NCBI GenBank assembly: GCA_030065975.1 | Contig: JASJCN010000037.1 | Span: 1-34,336, forward strand | Reading direction: 5' to 3' | Source: Myxococcota bacterium | Lineage (GTDB): Bacteria; Myxococcota_A; UBA9160; UBA6930 | Length of the DNA stretch: 34,336 nt | Part shown: piece by piece, positions 6,240-15,268 of the stretch | Position numbering within the stretch: the first letter of the stretch is position 1 | How the letters are laid out: the number at the start of each line of letters is the position of its first letter | The notes under the pieces: model-generated | Told to the model about the DNA's origin: nothing | Database searches by the model: none | The model's input: the letters and a program-made list of their open reading frames with translations, nothing else | Made by a program: the position numbers and the translations under genes

Positions 6240-7628
6240 CTACACGCGCTCGAGGTAGCGACGCCGCTCCCAGTCGGTGACGGCGCTCTCGTAGTGGGAG
6301 AGCTCGGTGCGCCCGAAGTGGAGCAGATGCTCGATCACGTCCTCGCCGAAAGCATCGCGGGCGAAGTCACTCTTCTCGAGCTCGATCAGCGCGGCGCCCA
6401 GGGTGTGCGGCACCTGGGGCAGACCTTCGGCCGCGTACACGTCACCCGAGAATGCTGGGCCCGGCTCGAGCTTGCGCTCGATCCCGTCGAGACCGGCGGC
6501 GATCAGCGCGGCGTAGGCCAGGTAGGGGTTCGCGTCGGCGCCCGGGATGCGGCACTCGACGCGCAGGGAAGGCCCGCTCCCGACGCCGCGGAACCCGGCG
6601 GTGCGGTTGTCCCAGCTCCACGCGATGCCCGTCGGCGCGAAGGTGCCCGGCTGGAAGCGCTTGTAGGAGTTGACCGTCGGCGCGAAGAAGAAGGCGAGCT
6701 CGCGCGCGTGGGCCAGGAGGCCCCCGAGCCAGTGACGGAAGCAGTCCGGGCCCGACACCGGCGTGCCTTCCAGCGGCGCCCCCGGCTCGCCGAAGGCGGG
6801 CGAACCGTCGCTCCGCGAGAGGCTCGTGTGGATGTGCAGGCTGCTCCCGGCGAGCTCCGCGTTCCACTTGGCCATGAAGGTGAGCGAGTGGCCCTGCTGG
6901 TGGGCGATCTCCTTGGCCGCGAGCTTGTAGAGCACGTGGCGATCCGCCATCTCGAGGGCCTCGGCGTAGCGCAGGTTGATCTCGTGCTGGCCGGGCCCCC
7001 ACTCGCCCTTGCTGAACTCGACGGGGATCGCCGAGGCGTGGACCTTGCGGCGGATCTCACCGATCACGTCCTCGACCATGGTGCCCGAGAGCAGGTGATA
7101 GTCCTCGATGTAGCCCTGGGTGGTCGCGAGGTCCTGATAGTGCTTCGCGCGCGCCTCGGCGTAGCTGTCCGAGAAGAGGAAGAACTCGAGCTCGCTGCCC
7201 ATGTGCGGATGGAAGTCGAGGGCGTGGGCCTTCTCGAGCTGGCGCTTCAGGATCTGCCGGGGCGCGACGGAGACCGGCCCGCCCTCCTCCGTCACGGCGT
7301 CGCACAGGCAGATCGCGGTGTCCGGCAGCCAGGCCGCGGTGCGGAGCGTCGACGGATCCACCACCGCGTGCAGGTCGCCGTAGCCGGTGTCCCAGCTGGT
7401 GAAGCGGTAGCCCGGCGTCGGGTCCATCTCCATGTCGCACGCGAGCAGGTAGTCGCAGACGTGCATGCCGTGGCCGAGCACCTCTTCGCGGAAGAAGCTC
7501 CCCATGATGCGCTTGCCGACCAGCCGCCCGTAGAGATCGGGGATCGCGGTGATCACCGTCTCGATCTTTCCGGCGCGGATGCCGGCCTCCAGCTCTTCCG
7601 GGCTCAGCCGGCCCACTTCGTGGCTCAT
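6240..7628 (-). CDS. Glutamine synthetase family protein, gamma-glutamylpolyamine synthetase-like (PuuA type)
   Basis: A 462-residue ATP-dependent gamma-glutamyl ligase. Glutamine synthetase metal and substrate motifs are present: GSELEFF (Glu146, Glu148), GPGQHEINLRYA (Glu206), HIHTSL (His245/247), NSYKRFQPG (Arg304), NRTAGFR (Arg322) and RVECRIPG (Glu338, Arg340). The adenylylation loop NLY-D-LP of GlnA is replaced by DVYAAEGLPQVP, and the length matches PuuA rather than GlnA. PuuA joins glutamate to putrescine; the adjacent PuuD-like hydrolase supports a gamma-glutamyl amine route. It starts 13 bp after purF, so it is probably cotranscribed with purine synthesis. The exact amine (putrescine, ethanolamine, other) cannot be fixed from sequence. 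Confidence 0.94.
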   Translation of the reverse strand: MSHEVGRLSPEELEAGIRAGKIETVITAIPDLYGRLVGKRIMGSFFREEVLGHGMHVCDYLLACDMEMDPTPGYRFTSWDTGYGDLHAVVDPSTLRTAAWLPDTAICLCDAVTEEGGPVSVAPRQILKRQLEKAHALDFHPHMGSELEFFLFSDSYAEARAKHYQDLATTQGYIEDYHLLSGTMVEDVIGEIRRKVHASAIPVEFSKGEWGPGQHEINLRYAEALEMADRHVLYKLAAKEIAHQQGHSLTFMAKWNAELAGSSLHIHTSLSRSDGSPAFGEPGAPLEGTPVSGPDCFRHWLGGLLAHARELAFFFAPTVNSYKRFQPGTFAPTGIAWSWDNRTAGFRGVGSGPSLRVECRIPGADANPYLAYAALIAAGLDGIERKLEPGPAFSGDVYAAEGLPQVPHTLGAALIELEKSDFARDAFGEDVIEHLLHFGRTELSHYESAVTDWERRRYLERV

Positions 7629-7641
7629 CCGATCGCTCGGC

Positions 7642-9123
7642 TCATTCCGGGTCGGGCTCCTGGGAGGGCTCTTCCACGGGGCGGAAGAGCGAGAGCTGGG
7701 GGATCTGCTCGGCAGGGTCGATGGGCACGGGGTAGTCGTCGGTGAAGCAGGCGTCGCAGTGGCCGTGCTTCAGCCCTTCCGAGGTCTTGCGCAGGCCCTC
7801 GATGGTCAGATAGCCGAGGGTGTCGGCCCCGATCTGCTCGCGGATCTCGTCGAGGGAGTGACGGTGGGCGATCAGCTCCCTACGCGTGGGCATGTCGATG
7901 CCGTAGTGGCAGGGCCCGATCGTGGGCGGCGCGGAGATGCGCACGTGCACCTCGCGCGCACCGGCCGAACGCATCATGTTCGAGATCTTGAGCAGCGTGG
8001 TGCCGCGAATGATCGAGTCGTCCACCAGCACCACGCGCTTGCCCGCGAGCACGCCGCTGATCGGGTTGTGCTTGACCTTCACCCCGAAGTTGCGGATCGA
8101 CTGCGCCGGCTCGATGAAGGTCCGTCCCACGAAGTGGTTGCGGATGATCGCCGTCTCGTAGGGGATGCCCGACTCCTCGGCGAAGCCGAGGGCCGCCGCA
8201 CTTCCCGAGTCGAGCAGCGGGACGACCATGTCGGCCTCGACCGGGTGCTCCCGAGCGAGCACCCGTCCGAGCTCCTTGCGGTAGGCGTAGACGTTCGAGC
8301 CCGGCAGGTTCGAGTCGGGCCGCGCGAAGTAGATGTACTCGAAGATGCAGAAGGCCTCGCGCTCGGGCTTCGGGAAGGGACGAAGCGTGCGCATCCGTCC
8401 GCGGCGCAGTACCACGACCTCGCCCGGCTCCAGATGCCGCTCCACCGAGGCGCCGATGAGGTCGAGCGCGCAGGTCTCGCTGGCCACCACCCACGCGCCG
8501 TCCAGACGGCCGAGCACCAGGGGACGGAAGCCCTGGGGATCCCGCGCGGCGAGCAGCGCGTCGTGGGTCAACATCACGATGCTGTAGGCGCCCTTCACCC
8601 GGGAGAGCGAATCGATCAGCCGCTCCTCGAGCGAGGGCTCGCGGGAGCGCGCGAGCAGGTGGAGGATCACCTCGCTGTCGGAGCCGGTCGCGAAGATCGC
8701 GCCCCGCCCCTCGAGCTCGCGGCGGACGGCCCGGGCGTTGACCAGGTTGCCGTTATGGGCGATCGAGACCGGCCCGGCATCGGTGTTGGCCGAGAAGGGC
8801 TGGGCGTTGCGCAGCTGGCTCTCGCCGCTGGTCGAGTAGCGGACGTGGCCGATGGCGTGGCGGCCCGGGAGCTTCGTGAGGATGCGATCGCTGAAGACGT
8901 CGGAGACGAGCCCCATGCCCCGATGCCCGAACTGCTCGCCGCCGTGGGTCGAGACGATCCCGGCGCTCTCCTGGCCGCGGTGCTGGAGCGCGTAGAGGCC
9001 CAGGTAGGCGATGTTCGACGCCTCGGAATGGCCGTGGACGCCGAAGACGCCGCACTCGTCCCGGGGCCGGTCTTCGAGCACACGCTTGGCGAGGTCACGG
9101 TCGGGAGTGACGCCGCGTTCCAT
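7642..9123 (-). CDS. purF: Amidophosphoribosyltransferase
   Basis: The first committed step of purine synthesis: PRPP plus glutamine to 5-phosphoribosylamine. The 493-residue protein has an N-terminal Ntn glutaminase domain whose nucleophile Cys24 (DECGVFG) follows a 23-residue propeptide that would be removed autocatalytically. The C-terminal phosphoribosyltransferase domain carries the PRPP loop VVLVDDSIIRGTT (364-376). Four cysteines, C259, C405, C456 and C459 (HCDAC), match the [4Fe-4S] ligands of the Bacillus subtilis-type enzyme, so this is the Fe-S, propeptide-bearing class rather than the E. coli class. GGAG stands nine bases before the ATG. It follows cdsA by 64 bp and is followed at 13 bp by the PuuA-like gene. 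Confidence 0.98.
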   Translation of the reverse strand: MERGVTPDRDLAKRVLEDRPRDECGVFGVHGHSEASNIAYLGLYALQHRGQESAGIVSTHGGEQFGHRGMGLVSDVFSDRILTKLPGRHAIGHVRYSTSGESQLRNAQPFSANTDAGPVSIAHNGNLVNARAVRRELEGRGAIFATGSDSEVILHLLARSREPSLEERLIDSLSRVKGAYSIVMLTHDALLAARDPQGFRPLVLGRLDGAWVVASETCALDLIGASVERHLEPGEVVVLRRGRMRTLRPFPKPEREAFCIFEYIYFARPDSNLPGSNVYAYRKELGRVLAREHPVEADMVVPLLDSGSAAALGFAEESGIPYETAIIRNHFVGRTFIEPAQSIRNFGVKVKHNPISGVLAGKRVVLVDDSIIRGTTLLKISNMMRSAGAREVHVRISAPPTIGPCHYGIDMPTRRELIAHRHSLDEIREQIGADTLGYLTIEGLRKTSEGLKHGHCDACFTDDYPVPIDPAEQIPQLSLFRPVEEPSQEPDPE

Positions 9124-9187
9124 TGGGGGGATCTCCAGCTACGTGGTTTGGATGCCTGCCGGCTCTCCGGGGTGTCGGAGCGCGCTC

Positions 9188-10180
9188 TCAGGAGACACCA
9201 GGGGGCACGCTGGCCCGCAGGAAGGTGAACGCCAGGAGCAGATAGTACATGACGGGGATGGCGAGCAGGTTGGAGTCGATCCGATCCAGCACGCCGCCCA
9301 TGCCGGGCAGGAGGTCGGAGGTGTCCTTCACCTGGGCGTCGCGCTTGAGCAGCGACTCGATCAGGTCGCCCACGATGCCCACCACCGACGCCACGCCGCC
9401 GAAGATCCCACAGGCGAGGTAGCCGATGTGGGCGGTGAGCTCGGGCCACCAGGCGTCGAACACGGCCTTGTTGGCGACGGCCATCAGCACGCCGGCCGCG
9501 AACGCACCGACCGCGCCCTCGAGGGTCTTCCCTGGGCTGATGGTGGGAGCGAGCTTGCGCTTGCCGTAGGCGCGCCCGGCGAAGTAGGCGCCGACGTCGC
9601 CGGCCACCACCACCGCGATCACGAACCAGAGGTAGAAGGCGCCGACGTTCGGGTCCATCCCGGCCGCGGCGCTCGGGCCGAAGCGCCCTTCCACCACCGA
9701 GTGGAAGTTGCGCAGCACGATCACGTGGGAGAGCAGCCAGCCCACGTAGAAGACACCGAAGAAGGTGGTGGAGATGCTCTCGAGAGCGTGGGCGATCTGC
9801 GCCTTCTGCAGCTGGGCCAGCATCACGCCCACGAGCACGGCCGACAGCAGGATCGTCGCGTGGTACTCGCTGCCGAGCCACGCGACGACGGGGACCGCCG
9901 TCCCGGCGATCATCCCGAAGGTGCGCAGCGGGTGGGCGCCCTTGGCCTCGATCAGCTGGTAGAACTCGCGCAGGCCGAGGATGGTGATGCCGATGACGAA
10001 GATCGGCACCCAGATGCCGCCCTCGAAGATCGCCCAGGTGATGGGCGGGATCAGGATCGCAGCCGAGAAGAGCCGCAGCACCAGGTTCGAGACCTGCCGC
10101 TTCGGCGTCTCGGTGATCGGCGTGGGCGGCTTCGGGTGGATCGGCTCGCGCGCCCCGGCATCGGGGGTGATCTCGGTCAT
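9188..10180 (-). CDS. cdsA: Phosphatidate cytidylyltransferase
   Basis: An inner-membrane enzyme making CDP-diacylglycerol from phosphatidate and CTP, the branch point of phospholipid synthesis. The 330-residue sequence has a proline-rich cytoplasmic N-terminus (about 35 residues) and several hydrophobic helices. The CDP-alcohol signature is seen near the C-terminus: [17 protein letters not shown] followed by [14 protein letters not shown], including the two catalytic Asp. [11 protein letters not shown] is also typical. The ATG overlaps the dut stop (ATGA), so it is translationally coupled to dUTPase. The usual neighbours uppS, frr and dxr are not adjacent. Confidence 0.97.
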   Translation of the reverse strand: MTEITPDAGAREPIHPKPPTPITETPKRQVSNLVLRLFSAAILIPPITWAIFEGGIWVPIFVIGITILGLREFYQLIEAKGAHPLRTFGMIAGTAVPVVAWLGSEYHATILLSAVLVGVMLAQLQKAQIAHALESISTTFFGVFYVGWLLSHVIVLRNFHSVVEGRFGPSAAAGMDPNVGAFYLWFVIAVVVAGDVGAYFAGRAYGKRKLAPTISPGKTLEGAVGAFAAGVLMAVANKAVFDAWWPELTAHIGYLACGIFGGVASVVGIVGDLIESLLKRDAQVKDTSDLLPGMGGVLDRIDSNLLAIPVMYYLLLAFTFLRASVPPGVS

Positions 10181-10641
10181 CGTGTCCCCGTCGAGCCGAA
10201 GCCGGCCGGGCCGCGCTCGGTCTCACCGAGCTCGGAGACCTCCTCCCACTCCGCACGGACCACCGGGGCAATCACCAGCTGGGCGATGCGATCGCCGCGC
10301 TGGATCTCGAACTCCGCGCTCCCGGCGTTCCACAGCAAGACCTGGATCTCCCCCCGGTAGTCCGCGTCGATTGTAGCCGGCGCGTTCGAGAGCGTGATCC
10401 CGTGCTTCCGGGCGAGCCCGCTGCGCGGCCGCAGCTGGGCCTCGTAGCCCTGCGGCAGCTCGATCCGCAGCCCCGTGGGCACGGCCACGCGCGCGCCCGC
10501 GGCGAGCCGCAGCGGCTCCGGAACGGCAGCGCGGAGATCGGCCCCCGCGGCGCCGGGAGAGGCGTAGGCGGGCAGCGGCAGGTCGCCGCCACCCGGAAGG
10601 CGCGCGATGCGGACCCGGACGCGGCTCGGCACGGAACTCAC
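10177..10641 (-). CDS. dut: dUTP diphosphatase (dUTPase)
   Basis: Hydrolyses dUTP to dUMP and PPi, keeping uracil out of DNA and feeding dTMP synthesis. The 154-residue length is normal for the trimeric family, and all five motifs are present in order: AGADLRA, PRSGLA, the [16 protein letters not shown] segment with the catalytic Asp, [10 protein letters not shown], and the C-terminal arm GFGSTG. The start is a GTG; a second GTG three codons later is possible and neither has a strong ribosome binding site. It lies 44 bp after pnp and its stop overlaps the cdsA start. Confidence 0.96.
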   Translation of the reverse strand: MSSVPSRVRVRIARLPGGGDLPLPAYASPGAAGADLRAAVPEPLRLAAGARVAVPTGLRIELPQGYEAQLRPRSGLARKHGITLSNAPATIDADYRGEIQVLLWNAGSAEFEIQRGDRIAQLVIAPVVRAEWEEVSELGETERGPAGFGSTGTR

Positions 10642-10685
10642 CGGGCCGTCGGGTCCTGCATCGCGTGCACCCCTACCTCGTTGGC

Positions 10686-12884
10686 CTAGTTGGCCGGCTT
10701 GGCCTCGGCCATGGCGTCCTGGAGCGCCTCCTTGCGGGAGAGGCGGATCCGGCCGCTCGGGTCGATGTCGATGCACTTGACGAGCACCTCGTCGCCCTCG
10801 GCCACCACGTCGGTGACCTGGTCGACACGGCCCTCGGCCAGGTGGCTGATGTGCACGAGCCCGTCGGTGCCGGGGAAGATCTCGACGAACGCACCGAAGT
10901 CGGTGATCCGCTTGACCTTGCCGGCGTAGAGCTTGTCGATCTCGGCCTCCTGGGTGAGCTCCTCGACCATGGCCTGGGCCCGGTTCAGGGAGTCGAGATC
11001 CGGCGCGAAGATCGCCACCTCGCCCGAGTCGTCGACGTCGAGCTTGGCCCCGCTCATCTCCTGGATGCCGCGGATCACGCGGCCACCGGGCCCGATGATG
11101 TCGCGGATGCGATCGGGCTTGATCCGCAGCACCTCCATCCGGGGCGCCCAGCTCGAGAGCTCGGTGCGCGCCTCGAAGTTCGGCAACGGCTCCTTCGTGT
11201 CGCGCTCCATGCAGTCGAGGATGTGCAGGCGTCCGGCGCGGGCCTGGGTCAGCGCCGCGTCCATCACCTTCCAGTCGACGGACTTGATCTTGATGTCCAT
11301 CTGCAGGGCGGTGATGCCCTCGCGGGTGCCCGCCACCTTGAAGTCCATGTCTCCCAGGTGGTCCTCGTCGCCGAGGATGTCGGACAGGATCGCGTGGCGG
11401 TCGCCGTCCTCGATCAGGCCCATGGCGATGCCCGCGACGGGCGCCTTGAGCTTCACGCCGGCGTCCATCAGCGCCAGGGTGCCGCCACAGATCGTCGCCA
11501 TGGACGACGAGCCGTTGGACTCGAGCACCTCGGAGACGACGCGCACGGTGTAGGGGAACTCGTCCTTGTCCGGGATCACCTGCTTGAGCGCCCGCTCGGC
11601 CAGGTTGCCGTGGCCGATGTCCCGGCGCGAGGGGCCGCGCAGGAAGCGCGCCTCGCCCACCGAGAAGGGCGGGAAGTTGTAGTGCAGCAGGAAGTGCTTC
11701 TGGCTGCGCTCGGTGAGCGCGTCGATCGTCTGGGAGTCGTCGCCGCTTCCGAGCGTCGCGTACACCAGGGCCTGGGTCTCGCCGCGGGTGAACAGCGCCA
11801 CGCCGTGAGCGCGCGGGAGCACCCGCACCTCGCTGGCGATCTGCCGCACCTCGTCGGTCGCGCGGCCGTCGATGCGGACGCCGTCGTCGAGGATGCGCGC
11901 GCGCATCAGGTCCGAGCGCAGGCTCTTCAGCGCACCCTTCACGCCGCCGGAGAGGGCGGAGAGGCCCGCCTGGCGCGCCTCCACCTCGGCCAGCGTCGTG
12001 AGCGGCGCCGGCTCGTTCTTGTAGGCGTCGACGATCTCGTCGTGCACGCGCTTGTCGACGGCGTCGATGGCCGAGTAGCGCTCGTGCTTCGACTTGATCT
12101 GCACCGCCTCGCGCAGCTCGGCCTCGGCGGCAGCCTTCACCTTGGCCGCGATCTCGGTGTCGGGCTCGGGATCGACGACGTCGAGCTTGGGAGCGCCGGC
12201 CTTGCTCTGCAGCTGCTCCTGGAGCTCGATCAGCGGGATCATCTCCTTGTGGGCGAACTGCAGGGCCTCGAGGATCTCGGCCTCGCTGGCCTCCTCGGCG
12301 GAGCCCTCGACCATCACGAGCGCGTCGCGGGTGCCCGCGACCACCAGCTCGAGCGGGCTCGCGGCCATGGCTTCGTGGCAGGGGTTGACCTGCAGCTGGC
12401 CGTCGACCTTGCCCACGCGCATCGCGCCGATCGGGCCCTGGAAGGGCATCTCGGAGATGTGCAGGGCGGCCGAGGCGCCGAGGAAGCCGACCACGTCGGG
12501 CTGGGTGTCGCCGTCGGCGGCGAGCACCGTGGCGATCACCTGTGTCTCCCGGCGCCAGACGTCGGGGAAGAGCGGGCGGATCGAGCGGTCGATGAAGCGG
12601 CACACCAGGATCTCGCGATCCGAGAGCCGCGCCTCGCGCTTGAAGAAGCCGCCGGGGATCTTGCCCGCCGCCGAGGTCTTCTCGACGAAGTCGACCGTGA
12701 GCGGGAAGAAGTCGGTGCCGGGCCGTGCGCTGGCATGGGTCGCCGTCACGAGGACGACGGTGTTGCCGTAGGTCACGACGGCGGCGCCGGCGGCCTGCTT
12801 GGCCATGCGACCCGTCTCGATGGAGAGGGTGCGACCGTTCAGCTCCATGCTGACGGTGGTGGGTTCGAACCAGTATTGAGGCAT
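10686..12884 (-). CDS. pnp: Polyribonucleotide nucleotidyltransferase (PNPase)
   Basis: A 3'-5' phosphorolytic exoribonuclease, core of the RNA degradosome. The 732 residues contain two RNase PH domains (roughly 15-150 and 320-550) joined by the alpha-helical linker, a KH domain ([14 protein letters not shown], about 560-620) and an S1 domain ([21 protein letters not shown], about 630-700). Catalytic-core motifs [16 protein letters not shown] and [16 protein letters not shown], the latter with the conserved Asp pair, are intact. The first ATG, with GGAG ten bases upstream, adds about 12 residues before the usual [13 protein letters not shown] start, which has no ribosome site. The 256-bp leader after rpsO is highly structured and is the likely site of autoregulation. 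Confidence 0.98.
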   Translation of the reverse strand: MPQYWFEPTTVSMELNGRTLSIETGRMAKQAAGAAVVTYGNTVVLVTATHASARPGTDFFPLTVDFVEKTSAAGKIPGGFFKREARLSDREILVCRFIDRSIRPLFPDVWRRETQVIATVLAADGDTQPDVVGFLGASAALHISEMPFQGPIGAMRVGKVDGQLQVNPCHEAMAASPLELVVAGTRDALVMVEGSAEEASEAEILEALQFAHKEMIPLIELQEQLQSKAGAPKLDVVDPEPDTEIAAKVKAAAEAELREAVQIKSKHERYSAIDAVDKRVHDEIVDAYKNEPAPLTTLAEVEARQAGLSALSGGVKGALKSLRSDLMRARILDDGVRIDGRATDEVRQIASEVRVLPRAHGVALFTRGETQALVYATLGSGDDSQTIDALTERSQKHFLLHYNFPPFSVGEARFLRGPSRRDIGHGNLAERALKQVIPDKDEFPYTVRVVSEVLESNGSSSMATICGGTLALMDAGVKLKAPVAGIAMGLIEDGDRHAILSDILGDEDHLGDMDFKVAGTREGITALQMDIKIKSVDWKVMDAALTQARAGRLHILDCMERDTKEPLPNFEARTELSSWAPRMEVLRIKPDRIRDIIGPGGRVIRGIQEMSGAKLDVDDSGEVAIFAPDLDSLNRAQAMVEELTQEAEIDKLYAGKVKRITDFGAFVEIFPGTDGLVHISHLAEGRVDQVTDVVAEGDEVLVKCIDIDPSGRIRLSRKEALQDAMAEAKPAN

Positions 12885-13140
12885 GTGGAATGGTCTCCGT
12901 CCGGCGCAGATGCGCCATCGGATGAGGCGGCATTGGACGGGACCGAGGGGGCGGAATGCGGGATCAGGGATTGGCGAAGAGGAAGGCTTCGCGAATCACG
13001 GACACCCACATTCCAGATTCCTGCCAGCGACCAGGAGGTCAGCCGGAAGGACATCATCGGGGTCCGCCGCCAGGTTGGGGCCGGCCCTCCGGCCGGCCAT
13101 GTGATTCGTCCGAACGTCGGACGAGGTGCCGCCTTTCTCT
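12885..13140 (-). promoter_or_regulatory. Structured rpsO-pnp spacer, putative PNPase-controlled leader
   Basis: This 256-bp gap holds no convincing gene. Three hairpins are seen in the minus-strand RNA: 13107-13123 (CGTCCGA-CGT-TCGGACG), 13079-13098 (8-bp GGCCGGCC arms) and 12974-12992 (GCGAAG/CTTCGC). A 7-nt stretch at 12886-12892, between the pnp ribosome site and ATG, can pair with 13009-13015 (CATTCCA). In E. coli and relatives the rpsO-pnp leader is cut by RNase III and then used by PNPase for autoregulation; the same gene order and structured leader suggest a similar device here, by analogy only. Confidence 0.5.
13079..13123 (-). terminator. Tandem hairpins just after rpsO
   Basis: Two perfect stems follow the rpsO stop on the minus strand: 7 bp with a 3-nt loop (13107-13123) and then 8 bp of GGCCGGCC arms with a GGAG loop (13079-13098). 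They could terminate part of the rpsO transcription or protect its 3' end. There is no U-run, so read-through into pnp is expected. Confidence 0.45.
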
Positions 13141-13407
13141 CTAGCGGCGTAGACCCAGACGGTTGATCAGGGTCCGATAGCGTTCGGCGTCGTTGCGACG
13201 CAGATAGTCGAGCAGCCGACGGCGCTGGCTCACGAGCTTGAGCAGTCCACGACGCGAGTGGTGGTCCTTCTTGTGCGTCTTGAAGTGCTCGGTGAGCTCG
13301 CTGATGCGGTCGGAAAGGATGGCGATCTGGACCTCGGGGGAGCCGGTGTCTCCCTCCTTGGTCCCGTATTCACTGACGAGCTCTTGCTTGCGCGCGGCGC
13401 TGATCAA
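13141..13407 (-). CDS. rpsO: 30S ribosomal protein S15
   Basis: Primary 16S rRNA-binding protein of the central domain of the small subunit. The 88-residue product has the family hallmarks [21 protein letters not shown] and the C-terminal RLGLRR. No ATG exists at a suitable place; the TTG chosen gives MISAARKQ and normal length, with GGAG ten bases upstream. A TTG eight codons earlier would add an atypical extension and lies inside a small hairpin. S15 commonly represses its own mRNA through a leader structure. The 173-bp gap back to truB contains only weak promoter-like hexamers (for example TTGCTG near 13550), so a separate rpsO promoter is possible but unproven. Confidence 0.96.
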   Translation of the reverse strand: MISAARKQELVSEYGTKEGDTGSPEVQIAILSDRISELTEHFKTHKKDHHSRRGLLKLVSQRRRLLDYLRRNDAERYRTLINRLGLRR

Positions 13408-13422
13408 CGGTCGAATTCTCCA

Positions 13423-13435
13423 GAGCTTCAAGCTC
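13423..13435 (-). promoter_or_regulatory. Hairpin abutting the rpsO ribosome binding site
   Basis: GAGCT-TGA-AGCTC can fold into a 5-bp stem in the leader, ending directly before the CTGGAG ribosome binding site used by the TTG start. Its location fits an S15 autoregulatory operator, but the stem is short and could be chance. Confidence 0.25.
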
Positions 13436-13560
13436 GAGGTGGGGGCCGGGGCGCCACCGAAGTGAGTGTGGCTGCTCTCCGCCGGTCGAGCGGCTTCGGG
13501 CCAGAACGGCTGGACTGGGCGAGAGGTTTAGCCGAGGGCCCCGGGAGCAGCAAACGGGGG

Positions 13561-13582
13561 GAGCCGCCCTCACCCACGGCTC
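13561..13582 (-). terminator. Stem-loop at truB stop codon
   Basis: GAGCCG and CGGCTC (6 bp) flank a 10-nt loop beginning within the truB stop codon on the minus strand. The stem is followed by C-rich sequence and only a three-U run, so it is at best a weak terminator between truB and rpsO. Confidence 0.25.
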
Positions 13583-14519
13583 ACAGGGCCAGCACGCGCA
13601 GGGGGTAGAGGCGGCGGTCGGGCCGCAGCTCGAGGATGGCGAGCAGGACTCCCGTGGGGGCCATGGCGCAGAGGCGGTCCCCGGGCCGGGGCGGCCGCTC
13701 CCCGCGCTCGAACTCGCCACGGGCCTCTGCGGACGGGATGTCTCCCCCGTTCGAGATCCGGCGGGCCTGGGCGGCGCTGAGCGAGACCCGCGGGAGCCCC
13801 ACCGCCTCGTCCGGCGGGACCAGGGCTTCCTCGAGCTTCCCGGCCTCGGCCAGGGCCGCCCACTCCTCCGGGGTGCGGGCCTGATCGATGTGGAAGGGCC
13901 CGCTGCGGGTCCTGCGCAGGCCCGAGAGATGGGCGCCGCAGCCGAGCGCCTCACCCAGATCGTGGGCCAGGGTGCGCACGTAGGTCCCGGGCGAGCAGCT
14001 CACCTCGATGCCGACCTCGGGAGGCTCGTAGTGCTGCATGGTGAGCGCGTGGATCACCACCGGCCGCGGCTCGCGCTCCACCTCCTCCCCGCGCCGGGCG
14101 CGCTTGTAGAGGGGCTCGCCGTCCTTCTTCACCGAGCTGTACATGGGCGGGATCTGCTGGATCTCGCCGACGAAGCCGGCCAGCGCCGACTCGACCGTCT
14201 CGCGATCGGGGAGTGCCCCCTCGAACTCGGGGCCCGGCTCCCCCTCGGCGTCGTAGGTGTTCGTCGCGACGCCGAGCCGCACCGTTCCTACGTAGTGCTT
14301 GCGCTCGTCCACGATGAAGTTCGCGAGCTTCGTCGCTTCGCGGATCGCGAGCGGGAGCACCCCCGTCGCGAGCGGGTCGAGGGTCCCCAGGTGGCCGATG
14401 CGCCGGATGCCGAGCCAACGCCGAGCCGCATCGACGACGTCGTGGGAGGTCATCCCCACGGGCTTGTCGACGACCAGGAAGCCCGCCGGCCCGGGCGGAT
14501 CCTTGCGGCGTCTACTCAT
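13581..14519 (-). CDS. truB: tRNA pseudouridine(55) synthase
   Basis: Isomerises U55 in the T-loop of tRNAs. The 312-residue protein shows the TruB opening GFLVVDKPVGMTSHDVV and the catalytic motif HLGTLDPLATGVLP with Asp48; KHYVGTVRLG carries the base-stacking Tyr. The IPPMYSSVKKDGEPLYKRAR segment and a PUA-like C-terminal region (about 240-312) complete the fold. Its start overlaps the last 8 bases of rbfA, which is the common order infB-rbfA-truB-rpsO. Confidence 0.97.
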   Translation of the reverse strand: MSRRRKDPPGPAGFLVVDKPVGMTSHDVVDAARRWLGIRRIGHLGTLDPLATGVLPLAIREATKLANFIVDERKHYVGTVRLGVATNTYDAEGEPGPEFEGALPDRETVESALAGFVGEIQQIPPMYSSVKKDGEPLYKRARRGEEVEREPRPVVIHALTMQHYEPPEVGIEVSCSPGTYVRTLAHDLGEALGCGAHLSGLRRTRSGPFHIDQARTPEEWAALAEAGKLEEALVPPDEAVGLPRVSLSAAQARRISNGGDIPSAEARGEFERGERPPRPGDRLCAMAPTGVLLAILELRPDRRLYPLRVLAL

Positions 14520-14916
14520 CGGAGGCCACCTCGCCGTCGGCGTCTTCGGCCGGCTCCGCGTCGGCGGCGATCTCCCGCAGCAGCGCCAGGGTGTCGCTGC
14601 CGAGGGCCAGGGAAGGATCGTGCCGGAAGCGCAGCTCGGGAACGCGCTTGGTCGGGAGCAGCTGGGCCAGGCGCCGCCGCAGGAAGCCCGCCGCGCTCGC
14701 GAGCCCGGCCTCCGCGCGCTGATCGTCCTCGGGCTCGTTCCCGCCTCCGCGCTCCTGCACCCGGCTCCAGTACACGCGGGCGTTGCGCATGTCCGGCGCC
14801 AGATCGACGCGGGTCAGCGTCACGAGCCCGACGCGGGGGTCCGAGACCTCCTCGCGCAGGAGCCGCGCCAGCTCGGAGCGGATCTCCTCGCCCACGCGCT
14901 CGGTACGGCGGCTCAC
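14512..14916 (-). CDS. rbfA: 30S ribosome-binding factor A
   Basis: A small KH-fold protein that binds the immature 30S subunit and aids processing of 16S rRNA. The 134 residues begin SRRTERVGEEIRSELARLL and include SDPRVGLVTLTRVDLAPDMRNARVYWS, the family core. The acidic tail (DAEPAEDADGEVASDE) is variable. The GTG start has GGAG seven bases upstream. An insertion (ERGGGNEPEDDQRAE) after the core strand is slightly longer than usual. Confidence 0.95.
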   Translation of the reverse strand: MSRRTERVGEEIRSELARLLREEVSDPRVGLVTLTRVDLAPDMRNARVYWSRVQERGGGNEPEDDQRAEAGLASAAGFLRRRLAQLLPTKRVPELRFRHDPSLALGSDTLALLREIAADAEPAEDADGEVASDE

Positions 14917-14943
14917 GCCGATGCTCCGGAACGGCCCATGGCG

Positions 14944-15225
14944 TCAGTAGACCTCGATCTCTTCGCCCACGACCTCGGCGAGGTGCAGGTCTTCGATGAA
15001 CGCCACGGCCTTCTCCAGGCGGCGTCGCGCCGTCACCGCGTCGCCGGATACGACGGCGAGGCCGAGCTCGGCGCGCTGCCAGGTATCCAGCCCCCCCACC
15101 TCGGCCACCGAGATGTTGAAGCGGTTGCGCACGCGCTGGGTGATGGAACGCACGACGCCGCGCTTCTCCTTCAGCGACTGGGAGCCATGGACGTGGAGCA
15201 CCACGTGGGCGGCGCCGACTACCAT
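14944..15225 (-). CDS. DUF503 family protein (YlxP-like)
   Basis: A 93-residue protein of the DUF503 family, identified by the SQSLKEKRGVVRSITQRVRNRFNISVAEVG segment (conserved Leu-Lys-Glu-Lys-Arg and Asn-Ser/Val-Ala-Glu). It sits between infB and rbfA, the position of ylxP in many bacteria, and is thought to be ribosome-related although the biochemical role is unsettled. It starts 43 bp after infB; no strong ribosome binding site is seen. Confidence 0.93.
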   Translation of the reverse strand: MVVGAAHVVLHVHGSQSLKEKRGVVRSITQRVRNRFNISVAEVGGLDTWQRAELGLAVVSGDAVTARRRLEKAVAFIEDLHLAEVVGEEIEVY

Positions 15226-15268
15226 CGAGGGCCGTTGGCCGTGGCGCTCGTCGAGCGGGGCGCCGGCA

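Noticed and set aside
10638-10661. Seven-codon open frame whose TGA overlaps the dut GTG start
   Set aside because: It has no ribosome binding site worth noting and any short ATG frame can occur by chance; noted only because of the overlap with the start.
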